Assembly: GCA_934351835.1 (NCBI GenBank)
Contig: CAKRJP010000004.1
Location: forward strand, 1 to 64,000
Direction: 5' to 3'
DNA length: 64,000 bases
Origin: an uncultured Lachnospiraceae bacterium
GTDB lineage: Bacteria > Bacillota > Clostridia > Lachnospirales > Lachnospiraceae
Position 1 is the stretch's first letter, and the number at the start of each line of letters is the position of its first letter. Below the pieces are notes generated by a model. It was given only the letters and a program-made list of their open reading frames with translations, had not been told where the DNA came from and searched no databases. Below, one piece after another: positions 1 to 8,459 of this stretch. Made by a program: the position numbers and the translations under genes.

Positions 1-6
1 AAGATT

Positions 7-49
7 AAACCGCCTCCAGCCCCTTATTTCCAAGGGCTGAAGACGGTTT
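7..49. other. Imperfect intergenic hairpin at window edge
   Basis: An outer 6-bp arm (7-12 with 44-49) and an inner 6-bp arm (17-22 with 34-39) can fold into one stem with interior loops. No clear T-tract follows on the plus strand. It may be the terminator of a gene lying left of the window or part of an intergenic repeat; the sequence alone does not decide. Confidence 0.35.
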
Positions 50-100
50 CCATCAACACATTTTGTCCTATAACTCTAAGAACAATAGCAGATAAAGAGT

Positions 101-138
101 AACGCCCCCGCGAGACCAATCGGAATCGCGGGGGCGTT
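101..138. terminator. GC-rich 13-bp perfect hairpin, probable terminator
   Basis: Bases 101-113 are perfectly complementary to 126-138, with a 12-nt loop. The stem is very GC-rich and is followed on the plus strand by a T/G-rich run. It lies in a gene-free stretch and probably ends transcription entering from the left. Confidence 0.55.
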
Positions 139-154
139 TGTGTGTCTTGTTCAT

Positions 155-176
155 AGGATGTGCTAAGGCACATCCT
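155..176. other. 9-bp perfect hairpin in intergenic structured DNA
   Basis: Bases 155-163 pair with 168-176 around a TAAG tetraloop, with no T-tract. It sits in a GC-rich stretch (about 150-260) unlike the surrounding coding DNA and contains no credible ORF. It looks like part of an intergenic repeat element; the function is unknown. Confidence 0.35.
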
Positions 177-272
177 GGCGCTGAGCGCGGTCGCTTGCAA
201 CGAACTCTTATCGCGCGAATGCGCATCCTGCCGAAGGCTTTCTTGCCCAGGAAACGAAGGCTTCCGGACAAG

Positions 273-302
273 AAAAGGCTTCCGGCGAACCGGAAGCCTT
301 TT
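273..302. terminator. Bidirectional terminator after the peptide transporter gene
   Basis: A 13-bp perfect stem (273-285 with 290-302) closes a CGAA tetraloop. Its A-rich left and T-rich right ends make it usable in both directions. It lies 25 bp beyond the stop of the minus-strand transporter gene. The stem sequence AGGCTTCCGG also occurs once more just upstream, at 258-267. Confidence 0.75.
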
Positions 303-326
303 GAACGCTAATTCTAAAATTATAGA

Positions 327-1679
327 TTAACCTTCGATCATATCATCGAATTTCTTGTTGAATGCTAACATAATGAATCCACAAGCAAAGATGATGATTG
401 CAACTGCACCATAAGCTTTGATGAAGTTGAAGTTCTCCAGCCAGTTGTAAAGTGGGCCGTAAGCCTTACCAGCGAAGAAGATGATCAGTGGCCATACACC
501 AAGTAATGTTCCAAGAAGTTTCTTAGGAGAATACTTGTTGATGAACGCATTTCCAAGAGGTGAGAAGATAACCTCACCAAGTGACATACAAACTGATGTC
601 AGGATGATGATCCAGATTCCTACAGGATCTTTTGTTCCGCATCCGCTAAGTACAGCAGCAAGTACCATACAAGCTACACACAGACCAAGGATCATGATAC
701 CGATAGCAGTCTTTTTGAACATTCCCCAGTCACCCTGTGGTCTTGCAGCCATTTTAGCCCAAATACCAGCGAAGATAGGACAAAGGATGATACAAAGAAG
801 TCCGTTCATAGAATCGAACCAAGCTGTTGGCATCTCGAAAGAACCGAGGTTCCAGTTAGCCCATCCGAAACCACCCTGAGAAATAGGACCGAATTCGTAG
901 TAAACCGGCATGTAAACCATGTACCAGATCAACCAGAAGATTCCTGAGAATAATGTTACGATCAGGATAGCAGTAACACGTCTCTTTTCAAGAGAAGTAA
1001 GTGGTGCATTCTCTGCTTCTGTATCTGGGTGATTAACGTCTTCTTTTGCAACGTCAACCTTGAATGGTTTTTTACCAACATCGCCGAAACTTCTCATTCC
1101 GAATAACCACCATGCACAGTCTACGAATAATGCGATACCACATACAAGGAACATTGTACGGTATCCAGCAGAAAGAGCAAGTAAGCTTAAGAATGTTGTT
1201 CCACAGAAAGAACCAATATTAACAAACATGTACTGGATGTTGAATACTGAGTTCAGTGTAGACTCATCAGCATCTCCGAACAGACCTCCGTTGATACCAG
1301 AAACGTTTCCTTTGAAGAAACCAGTTCCGATTGAGATCAGGATGATCATTGCCCAAAGCATTCCGATGCTGCTTGATTTCCAAGCACATAAGTATCCGAG
1401 TCCCATTAAGATCTCTCCGATTGGTACTAAGATTCTTGGACTTACCCAACGGTCAGCAATATAACCACCAATGATTGGTGTTATGTAAGTGAATGCTACC
1501 AGGTTGGAGTTCATCAACGCACCATCTGCTGTTGTCAGTCCTAAACCGCCCTGTGCTACAGTAGCTACGATGTAGACTGCCAGTCCCCATTTAGCTGCGT
1601 AGTAAGCAAGTCTTTCAAAAGAAAATGAGAGACAGCATACGTAGAAACCAAATGGCCATTTCTTTTTTGTTGTTTCCAT
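327..1679 (-). CDS. POT/PTR2-family di-/tripeptide transporter
   Basis: This is a predicted proton-coupled oligopeptide symporter of the inner membrane, 450 aa with about 12-14 hydrophobic segments. The N-terminus carries FERLAYY, matching the ExxERFxYY region of the family, followed by GGYIADRW and a PRxxxxxGE stretch, as in the PTR2 signature. A longer reading from a TTG at 1694 is possible, but the GGAGG ribosome site overlaps that extension and is correctly spaced for the ATG at 1679. The gene is alone on the minus strand, divergent from the decarboxylase operon, with its own promoter and terminator. Substrate specificity cannot be read from the sequence. Confidence 0.85.
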   Translation of the reverse strand: METTKKKWPFGFYVCCLSFSFERLAYYAAKWGLAVYIVATVAQGGLGLTTADGALMNSNLVAFTYITPIIGGYIADRWVSPRILVPIGEILMGLGYLCAWKSSSIGMLWAMIILISIGTGFFKGNVSGINGGLFGDADESTLNSVFNIQYMFVNIGSFCGTTFLSLLALSAGYRTMFLVCGIALFVDCAWWLFGMRSFGDVGKKPFKVDVAKEDVNHPDTEAENAPLTSLEKRRVTAILIVTLFSGIFWLIWYMVYMPVYYEFGPISQGGFGWANWNLGSFEMPTAWFDSMNGLLCIILCPIFAGIWAKMAARPQGDWGMFKKTAIGIMILGLCVACMVLAAVLSGCGTKDPVGIWIIILTSVCMSLGEVIFSPLGNAFINKYSPKKLLGTLLGVWPLIIFFAGKAYGPLYNWLENFNFIKAYGAVAIIIFACGFIMLAFNKKFDDMIEG

Positions 1680-1743
1680 TCGTTTACCCTCCAATAGTAA
1701 TATTTGATTTAATTGGGGTTAACCGTTTAAATCTTACGTTAAA

Positions 1744-1772
1744 AATGTATCACAAATTCGACTAAAGTACAA
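1744..1772 (-). promoter_or_regulatory. Predicted promoter of the peptide transporter gene
   Basis: Read on the minus strand, TTGTAC (1772-1767) and TACATT (1749-1744) are separated by 17 bp. They lie about 65 bp upstream of the transporter start. Confidence 0.5.
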
Positions 1773-1920
1773 TAGTTTATTTAAGGAATTATTAAGAAAA
1801 TGCCTGATTTTTTTAGAAAACCTCAAATACGTTTCTATAGTAAAGTGTGAAAGTATAAAGAAAAGTTATAACTTCATAAAAAAAACAATGTATCTATGAT
1901 AAAAAAATGTCAAAAAGGTA

Positions 1921-1949
1921 TTGTGATTTGCACAAACTGGTAATATAAT
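1921..1949 (+). promoter_or_regulatory. Predicted promoter of the decarboxylase operon
   Basis: TTGTGA (1921-1926) and a perfect TATAAT (1944-1949) are separated by 17 bp. The implied leader is about 130 nt and ends in an ATGGAGGA ribosome site. The 392-bp gap between the transporter and this operon otherwise holds only AT-rich DNA. Confidence 0.6.
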
Positions 1950-2086
1950 ACAAATGATTAAAATTTGAAAGGTATCGGATTTTAATTAATTATGCAGGAT
2001 AAGGACAATATTATGTATAAATATGTAGATATCGTGCATAAAGATGTTCCTTATTAATAAGTTATAGAAAATGGAGGACTAGATTT

Positions 2087-3523
2087 ATGGGCAACATGGC
2101 AACAGAAAACGCAGCATGTAACCGTATAGCTGCTCTGCTGGATGCAGGAAGCTTTGTCGAAATTGGTGGCGCGGTAACAGCCAGATCTACGGATTTTAAT
2201 CTGCAGGAGAAGGATACACCTGCGGACGGTGTTATCACAGGATATGGAGTCATCGATGGCAATCTTGTATATGTATACAGCCAGGATGCTTCTGTTCTTA
2301 ATGGTGCAGTCGGTGAGATGCATGCGAAGAAAATCGCAAATATTTATGATATGGCGATGAAGATGGGAGCACCGGTGATCGGACTTGTAGATTGTGCAGG
2401 TCTGAGACTGCAGGAGTCAACAGATGCATTAGAGGCATTTGGAAGCGTATACCTGAAACAGGCAAAGGCATCAGGAGTAGTTCCACAGATCACTGCAATC
2501 TTTGGGTCTTGTGGCGGCGGACTTTCTGTAATTCCTGGACTTACAGATTTTACATTTATGGAAGAAAAGAGCAAATTATTTGTGAATTCTCCGAATGCAA
2601 TTCCGGGCAATACAGTGAATAAGTGCGATACGGCTTCTGCTTCTTATCAGAGTGAGAATGCCGGACTGGTAGATGCTGTCGGAACAGAAGAGGATATTTT
2701 AGAGGATATCCGTACACTGATCTGCTTGCTGCCTTGTAATAATGAAGAAGACGCTTCTTATGAAGAGTGTCAGGATGATCTGAACCGTGCATGTGCAGAG
2801 ATTGAGAATGGGGCTGAAGATACAGCAATTGCACTGGCAGAGATTTCAGATTCTAATATTTTCTTTGAGACAAAGAAAGATTTTGCAAAAGATATGGTGA
2901 CAGGATTTATCAAATTAAATGGTATGACTGTCGGAACTGTTGCGAACCGTTCAAAAGTATACGACGAGAATGCAGAAGTTGTGGCAGAGTTTGATGGATC
3001 GTTATCAGCAGACGGAGCAAGAAAAGCAGCAGAATTTGTAAACTTCTGTGATGCATTTAATATTCCGGTTCTTACTTTAACTAATGTGGCTGGCTTTGCA
3101 GCAACAGAATATGACGAGAGCCACCTGGCAAAAGAGGTCGCTAAGATGACATATGCATTTGCTGAGGCAACTGTTCCAAAGGTGAATGTGATTATAGGAA
3201 AAGCATACGGAAGCGCTTATATCGCTATGAACAGTAAAGCTACAGGTGCTGATATGGTGTATGCATGGCCGCAGGCTGAGATCGGTATGATGGATGCAAA
3301 ACTCGCAGCTAAGATCATGTATGCTGACAAAGATGCAGCTACAATCAATGAAAAAGCAACAGAATATAAAGAACTTCAGTCAAGCCCGCTCTCTGCTGCC
3401 AGAAGAGGTTATGTAGATACGATCGTTCAGCCGGCAGATACAAGAAAGTATGTGATCGGTGCATTTGAGATGTTGTTTACAAAGAGAGAAGAGCAGCCAC
3501 TGAAAAAACATGGAACGGTTTAG
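2087..3523 (+). CDS. Acyl-CoA carboxyltransferase subunit (MmdA/PccB-like)
   Basis: This is a carboxyltransferase of the crotonase-like acyl-CoA carboxylase beta family, 478 aa, slightly shorter than typical MmdA/PccB proteins (about 510-520 aa). The N-terminal half carries GYGVIDG and a glycine-rich CGGGLS oxyanion-hole region; the C-terminal half has AYGSAYIAM and WPQAEIGMM, as in the carboxyl-biotin binding half. It would move CO2 between biotin and an acyl-CoA such as methylmalonyl- or malonyl-CoA. It is the first gene of a five-gene cluster with OadG, biotin carrier, OadB and an OadA-type subunit. Which acyl-CoA is used cannot be told here. Confidence 0.85.
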   Translation: MGNMATENAACNRIAALLDAGSFVEIGGAVTARSTDFNLQEKDTPADGVITGYGVIDGNLVYVYSQDASVLNGAVGEMHAKKIANIYDMAMKMGAPVIGLVDCAGLRLQESTDALEAFGSVYLKQAKASGVVPQITAIFGSCGGGLSVIPGLTDFTFMEEKSKLFVNSPNAIPGNTVNKCDTASASYQSENAGLVDAVGTEEDILEDIRTLICLLPCNNEEDASYEECQDDLNRACAEIENGAEDTAIALAEISDSNIFFETKKDFAKDMVTGFIKLNGMTVGTVANRSKVYDENAEVVAEFDGSLSADGARKAAEFVNFCDAFNIPVLTLTNVAGFAATEYDESHLAKEVAKMTYAFAEATVPKVNVIIGKAYGSAYIAMNSKATGADMVYAWPQAEIGMMDAKLAAKIMYADKDAATINEKATEYKELQSSPLSAARRGYVDTIVQPADTRKYVIGAFEMLFTKREEQPLKKHGTV

Positions 3524-3537
3524 AGAGGTGAGGTAAA

Positions 3538-4314
3538 GTGAAGAAAAAAATTAGCTTATTGCTTTGCGTGCTGATCGCAGTGCTTGGCCTTACCGCATGT
3601 GGTAACAGTGATAAGAGTGCACTGGAATATGATGAGAGTACGCTTGTGCAGGCATCTGATTTTGTTATTGATTATTGCTCGTCTGCGGATGATGCAACGA
3701 TCGATCAGATTGAATCTATGCCGGAATTTAATTTGCAGTTACAGTTGACACAGGCAGGACTTCCATTTACTCCGGATAGTTTCCTGGGTGCAATCGATTC
3801 CTGGAAGGCAGCTTCCAAAGAGTGTGGTGCTTATGTAAGCCACGACGACTATAAAATCGAAGCTGACAAGGACGAAGTGAAAGTGACAACAAATGCGGTG
3901 TTTGAAGACCGCAAGGCAACCATTACATTTATCTATGATGATGAGATGTATCTTGACAGCGTGACAGTTGATGCCGACTATACTACCGGCGAGATTATGA
4001 AGAAAGCAGGGCTGAACACTGTTCTTGGTATGGGAACTGTATTCGTAGTACTGATCTTCATTTCATTCTTGATCTCATTCTTCAAGTATATTCCGATGAT
4101 TGAGGATAAGCTGAAGAATAAGAACAAAAAGACAGAACAGCCAAAAACTCAGGCGGCAAAGGCAGAAGAAGCAGTTGCAGATACAGAGACAGTAGAAGAT
4201 GCAGAACTTGTTGCTGTGATCGCAGCGGCAATCGCAGCGTCAGAGGGTACAACTACAGACGGATTTGTCGTAAGAAGTATCAGACGTCGTTCATCAAATA
4301 AGTGGAATTCATAA
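3538..4314 (+). CDS. OadG-type small subunit with lipoprotein N-terminus
   Basis: The 258-aa protein begins at a GTG preceded by GAGGTGAGG. It has a lipoprotein signal with lipobox LTAC (Cys21), an extracytoplasmic domain of about 150 residues, one membrane span near residues 160-185, and a charged cytoplasmic tail ending in a short segment with DGFVVRSIRRR. The span and tail resemble OadG/MmdD, the assembly subunit of Na+-pumping decarboxylases. Usual OadG proteins are only about 80-120 aa, so the exported lipobox domain is an addition. Gene order (between the carboxyltransferase and biotin carrier) supports the assignment. Confidence 0.7.
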   Translation: MKKKISLLLCVLIAVLGLTACGNSDKSALEYDESTLVQASDFVIDYCSSADDATIDQIESMPEFNLQLQLTQAGLPFTPDSFLGAIDSWKAASKECGAYVSHDDYKIEADKDEVKVTTNAVFEDRKATITFIYDDEMYLDSVTVDADYTTGEIMKKAGLNTVLGMGTVFVVLIFISFLISFFKYIPMIEDKLKNKNKKTEQPKTQAAKAEEAVADTETVEDAELVAVIAAAIAASEGTTTDGFVVRSIRRRSSNKWNS

Positions 4315-4339
4315 AGGAAATAACAGGAGGACTATAAGA

Positions 4340-4714
4340 ATGAAAAATTATACGATTACAGTAAATGGAAATGTATATGATGTAACAGTTGAAGAAAAGG
4401 GAGCCGGAGCAGCACCTGTTGCACCGAAGGCAGCACCTGCACCGAAAGCGGCACCGAAGCCAGCACCTGCACCAAAAGCAGCAGCTTCTGCCAATGCAGG
4501 ATCTATCGAAGTAAAAGCCGGAGCAGCCGGTAAAGTATTTAAATTAGAAGCGAGTGTAGGACAGAAAGTTGCAAAAGGTGATGCCGTAGTTATTATCGAA
4601 GCAATGAAGATGGAAATTCCGGTTGTTGCACCAGAAGATGGTACAGTAGCAAGCATCAATGTGGCTGTTGGAGATGCAGTTGATGCAGGAGCAGTATTAG
4701 CTACATTAGATTAA
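4340..4714 (+). CDS. Biotin carboxyl carrier protein
   Basis: This 124-aa carrier has a short N-terminal strand, an Ala/Pro/Lys-rich flexible linker (about residues 22-50), and a C-terminal biotinyl domain. The biotinylation motif EAMKM places the target lysine at residue 90. It would shuttle carboxyl-biotin between the soluble carboxyltransferases and the membrane beta subunit encoded on either side. The layout matches the free carrier subunit MmdC/GcdC rather than a domain fused to OadA. The ribosome site is AGGAGG. Confidence 0.9.
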   Translation: MKNYTITVNGNVYDVTVEEKGAGAAPVAPKAAPAPKAAPKPAPAPKAAASANAGSIEVKAGAAGKVFKLEASVGQKVAKGDAVVIIEAMKMEIPVVAPEDGTVASINVAVGDAVDAGAVLATLD

Positions 4715-4756
4715 TATCATCATCCTTGATGTGTGATAACGACTGGAGGTTAAAAA

Positions 4757-5911
4757 ATGGAATATATAACAACGACATTAGGTAATCTCGTGCATCAGAC
4801 AGCTTTCTTTAGTCTGACATGGGGAAACCTGGTCATGATCGCAGTTGCATGTTTCTTTCTGTATCTTGCGATCAGACATGGATTTGAACCTTTACTTCTG
4901 GTGCCGATTGCATTTGGTATGCTTCTTGTTAATATCTATCCGGATATTATGTTGCATGCGGAAGATGCAGCAAATGGAACTGGCGGATTACTTTATTACT
5001 TTTATAAATTAGATGAGTGGTCAATCCTTCCGTCACTGATTTTCCTTGGTGTTGGAGCAATGACAGATTTCGGACCGCTGATCGCTAATCCTAAGAGTTT
5101 CCTTTTAGGAGCAGCAGCACAGTTTGGTATTTTTGCTGCTTACCTTGGAGCTATGATGATGGGATTCTCTGATAAAGCAGCGGCAGCTATTTCTATCATC
5201 GGTGGAGCGGATGGACCGACATCTATCTTCCTGGCTGGTAAATTACAGCAGACGGCGTTGCTAGGACCGATTGCGGTAGCAGCTTATTCTTATATGTCAC
5301 TGGTACCGATCATCCAGCCACCGATCATGAAAGCACTGACAACAGAAAAAGAACGTAAGATCAAGATGGAGCAGCTTCGCCCGGTTTCTAAATTAGAGAA
5401 GATCCTGTTCCCGATCATCGTTACAATTGTAGTGTGTACAATTCTTCCTACCACAGCACCACTGGTTGGTATGCTGATGCTTGGTAACCTGTTCAAAGAG
5501 TCAGGCGTTGTAAGACAGTTGACAGATACAGCATCAAATGCACTGATGTACATTGTAGTTATCCTTCTCGGAACATCTGTAGGAGCAACTACAAGTGCGG
5601 AGGCTTTCCTGAATATGGATACTTTGAAAATCGTAGCTTTAGGACTGATCGCATTTGCGTTTGGTACAGCGGCAGGTGTCCTATTCGGTAAACTGATGTG
5701 TATTGCAACTCACGGAAAAGTAAACCCTCTGATTGGTTCGGCAGGTGTATCTGCGGTTCCGATGGCAGCCAGAGTATCACAGAAGGTAGGTGCGGAGGCA
5801 GATCCTACGAATTTCCTTCTGATGCATGCGATGGGACCAAACGTTGCAGGTGTTATCGGTACAGCGGTAGCTGCCGGTACATTTATGGCGATCTTTGGTG
5901 TAGGTATATAG
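4757..5911 (+). CDS. Na+-translocating decarboxylase beta subunit (OadB/MmdB/GcdB)
   Basis: A polytopic membrane protein of 384 aa that decarboxylates carboxyl-biotin and couples this to Na+ export. It carries the family hallmark [10 protein letters not shown] near residue 150, in the re-entrant region that holds the essential aspartate, and a later [13 protein letters not shown] segment typical of the C-terminal half. The length fits the family. GGAGG stands before the ATG. It is flanked by the biotin carrier and the OadA-type subunit, so it completes a membrane-bound decarboxylase. Confidence 0.92.
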   Translation: MEYITTTLGNLVHQTAFFSLTWGNLVMIAVACFFLYLAIRHGFEPLLLVPIAFGMLLVNIYPDIMLHAEDAANGTGGLLYYFYKLDEWSILPSLIFLGVGAMTDFGPLIANPKSFLLGAAAQFGIFAAYLGAMMMGFSDKAAAAISIIGGADGPTSIFLAGKLQQTALLGPIAVAAYSYMSLVPIIQPPIMKALTTEKERKIKMEQLRPVSKLEKILFPIIVTIVVCTILPTTAPLVGMLMLGNLFKESGVVRQLTDTASNALMYIVVILLGTSVGATTSAEAFLNMDTLKIVALGLIAFAFGTAAGVLFGKLMCIATHGKVNPLIGSAGVSAVPMAARVSQKVGAEADPTNFLLMHAMGPNVAGVIGTAVAAGTFMAIFGVGI

Positions 5912-5939
5912 TTTGAATAGTAGACAGGAGGGCCGAGTA

Positions 5940-7355
5940 ATGGCAGAAATAGAGAAAAAACCAATTAAAATAACAGAAACTGTGCTGCGTGATGCACACC
6001 AGTCTTTGATCGCTACCCGTATGACTACAGAACAGATGCTTCCGATCGTAAGCAAAATGGATGAAGTCGGATATCATTCTGTAGAGTGCTGGGGTGGTGC
6101 TACGTTCGATGCTTCCCTTAGATTCTTAAAAGAAGATCCATGGGAGAGACTTCGCAAATTCCGTGATGGATTTAAAAAGACAAAATTACAGATGTTGTTC
6201 CGCGGACAGAATATCTTAGGATATCGTCCATATGCCGATGATGTGGTAGAGTATTTTGTAAAGAAATCTGTGGCAAACGGAATTGATATTATCCGTATTT
6301 TCGACTGTTTGAATGACCTTCGTAACTTAGAAACAGCTGTAAAAGCAGCAAATGCGGAAAAAGCTGAGGCACAGGTTGCACTTTCATATACATTGGGAGA
6401 TGCTTATACTACTGAATATTGGGTAGACAGAGCAAAGAAAATCGAAGATATGGGTGCTAATTCTATCTGTTTGAAAGATATGGCTGGTCTGTTGCTCCCT
6501 TACAGAGCAACAGAACTGATCGGAGCATTAAAAGATGCAGTTGATATCCCAATTCAGCTTCATACACACTATACATCAGGTGTAGCTTCTATGACTTACT
6601 TAAAGGCTGTAGAGGCAGGCGTTGATGTTATTGATACAGCAATGTCACCATTTGCACTGGGAACATCTCAGCCGGCAACAGAAGTTATGGTAGAGACATT
6701 CAAGGGAACTCCTTATGATACAGGACTGGATCAGAAGCTTTTGGCTGAAATTGCCGATTACTTCAGACCGATCAGAGATGAAGCACTTGACAGTGGACTT
6801 TTGAATCCTAAGAATCTTGGCGTTAATATCAAGACTCTGTTATATCAGGTGCCGGGTGGTATGTTGTCCAACTTAACATCTCAGCTTGCAGAACAGGGTG
6901 CAGAAGACAAGTTCTATGAGGTTCTGGAAGAAGTGCCGAGAGTTCGTAAAGACCTCGGAGAACCGCCACTTGTAACACCATCGTCTCAGATCGTTGGTAC
7001 ACAGGCTGTATTTAACGTGCTGTTAGGTGAGCGCTATAAGATGGCTACAAAAGAGACAAAAGATATCTTAAGTGGTAAATATGGTGAGACTGTAAAACCA
7101 TTTAATGAAGAAGTAAAGAAGAAAGTACTGGGAGATAATCCGGAAGTTATCACCTGCCGACCGGCAGATCTGATTCCGGATGAGTTAGATACTCTCCGCG
7201 GCGAGTGTGCACAGTGGATTGAGCAGGATGAAGACGTTCTGTCTTATGCATTGTTCCCACAGGTGGCTACGGATTTCTTCAAATATCGAGAGGCGCAGGA
7301 GACAAAAGTAGATCAGACTGTTGCTGATACAGAGAATGGAAGCTATCCAGTATAA
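5940..7355 (+). CDS. oadA: Oxaloacetate decarboxylase alpha / pyruvate carboxylase B-type subunit
   Basis: A carboxyltransferase of the DRE-TIM/PYC-OadA family, 471 aa. The N-terminus has TETVLRDAHQS, the metal- and substrate-binding start of the TIM barrel; QLHTHYTSG supplies metal-binding histidines; the C-terminal half is the conserved carboxylase domain. It lacks the fused biotinyl domain of classical OadA and so resembles the transcarboxylase 5S subunit, using the free carrier encoded two genes upstream. An upstream TTG at 5913 is in frame, but GGAGG at about 5927 fixes the start at 5940. It ends the operon, before a strong terminator. Confidence 0.85.
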   Translation: MAEIEKKPIKITETVLRDAHQSLIATRMTTEQMLPIVSKMDEVGYHSVECWGGATFDASLRFLKEDPWERLRKFRDGFKKTKLQMLFRGQNILGYRPYADDVVEYFVKKSVANGIDIIRIFDCLNDLRNLETAVKAANAEKAEAQVALSYTLGDAYTTEYWVDRAKKIEDMGANSICLKDMAGLLLPYRATELIGALKDAVDIPIQLHTHYTSGVASMTYLKAVEAGVDVIDTAMSPFALGTSQPATEVMVETFKGTPYDTGLDQKLLAEIADYFRPIRDEALDSGLLNPKNLGVNIKTLLYQVPGGMLSNLTSQLAEQGAEDKFYEVLEEVPRVRKDLGEPPLVTPSSQIVGTQAVFNVLLGERYKMATKETKDILSGKYGETVKPFNEEVKKKVLGDNPEVITCRPADLIPDELDTLRGECAQWIEQDEDVLSYALFPQVATDFFKYREAQETKVDQTVADTENGSYPV

Positions 7356-7371
7356 TCATTTTCTATAATTT

Positions 7372-7419
7372 AAAGGGATGGAACTGTGTATGAAAATATA
7401 CAGTTCCATCTCTTTGTTT
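7372..7419 (+). terminator. Terminator of the decarboxylase operon
   Basis: A stem of about 16 bp with one G-U pair (7372-7387 with 7400-7415) is followed by a T-rich run. It lies 17 bp after the last stop codon of the operon. Confidence 0.85.
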
Positions 7420-7452
7420 ATGGAATCTTCATATCCTTGTGAAGTAAATAAC

Positions 7453-7481
7453 TTGAATAATCAGATAGAAAGCTATATAAT
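7453..7481 (+). promoter_or_regulatory. Predicted promoter of the MurR/RpiR regulator gene
   Basis: TTGAAT (7453-7458) and TATAAT (7476-7481) are separated by 17 bp, 33 bp before the regulator start codon. Confidence 0.65.
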
Positions 7482-7514
7482 AAAAATAATGTCATTTAGA
7501 AAAGGATAAGAATA

Positions 7515-8459
7515 ATGAGCAGCAATAATAACGAGTTGTTAAAACAAATAGACGAAGGATATGCCAAGTTCAGCAAAGGGCAGAAAAAACTGGCAGATTA
7601 TATTCGTCAAGAGTATGATAAAGCGGCATTTCTAACCGCGGCGAAGATGGGAGAAGAAGTAGGTGTCAGTGAATCTACAGTCGTACGTTTTGCGACGGCT
7701 CTTGGATATGACGGATATCCGGAATTTCAGAAGGCTTTAGGGGAAGTTGTCCGCATGAAATTAAATTCCATCCAGCGTATGGAAGTGACTTACGGAAGGA
7801 TTAGTCAGGGAGAGATCCTTGCATCGGTTCTTCAGTCAGATATAGAGAAAATCAAGCAGACGATGGAGACGATCGATCGGGATACGTTTGAACTGGCAGT
7901 GGATACGATCTTAAGTGCCAGAAAGATTTATGTGATCGGTATTAGAAGTTGCGCACCGTTAGCAAGTTTCCTGGCATTCTATCTGAATATGGTATGTGAC
8001 AATGTAGTATCAGTGAGTACTAACAGTGCCAGTGAGATTTTTGAACAGATGGTGCGTATTGGAGAGGAAGATGTCATTATTGGTATCAGTTTCCCGAGAT
8101 ATTCCATGCGCACATTGAAAGCCTTAGAGTTTGCCAGCAACCGGAAAGCGAAAGTGATCACACTGACAGACAGCATTCATTCGCCTATGACACTGTATTC
8201 TTCCTGTAATCTGATCGCCAGAAGCGATATGGCATCCATTGTGGATTCTCTGGTGGCGCCACTCAGCATTATTAATGCGCTGGTAGTTGCATTGTGTATG
8301 AAGAAACAGGATGAGGTTGTGGAGACCTTAGAGATGATGGAACAGATATGGGACGAGTATCAGGTTTACAGTAAGGATGAACTTGATATGGTCAAGGAGA
8401 AGGTGGAATTGTCAAGACCGGATACATTAAAGAGAACTGAGGACAAAGAATATGAGTAA
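7515..8459 (+). CDS. MurR/RpiR-family transcriptional regulator
   Basis: A DNA-binding regulator of 314 aa with an N-terminal RpiR-type helix-turn-helix (roughly residues 5-80, including VSESTVVRFATALGY) and a C-terminal SIS sugar-phosphate-binding domain (about 115-260; IRSCAPLASF and SFPRYSMRT line up with its conserved loops). Such proteins sense phosphosugars and control sugar or amino-sugar catabolism. No sugar gene is adjacent; instead it overlaps the next flavoprotein gene by 8 bp, implying translational coupling. The target is therefore unclear. A tail of about 50 acidic/basic residues follows the SIS domain. Confidence 0.88.
   Translation: MSSNNNELLKQIDEGYAKFSKGQKKLADYIRQEYDKAAFLTAAKMGEEVGVSESTVVRFATALGYDGYPEFQKALGEVVRMKLNSIQRMEVTYGRISQGEILASVLQSDIEKIKQTMETIDRDTFELAVDTILSARKIYVIGIRSCAPLASFLAFYLNMVCDNVVSVSTNSASEIFEQMVRIGEEDVIIGISFPRYSMRTLKALEFASNRKAKVITLTDSIHSPMTLYSSCNLIARSDMASIVDSLVAPLSIINALVVALCMKKQDEVVETLEMMEQIWDEYQVYSKDELDMVKEKVELSRPDTLKRTEDKEYE

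Noticed and set aside
68..271. Minus-strand ORF of 67 codons in the left edge region
   Set aside because: It runs through two perfect hairpins, has an unlikely Arg/Pro-rich composition for this genome and no ribosome site; the DNA looks like structured intergenic sequence.
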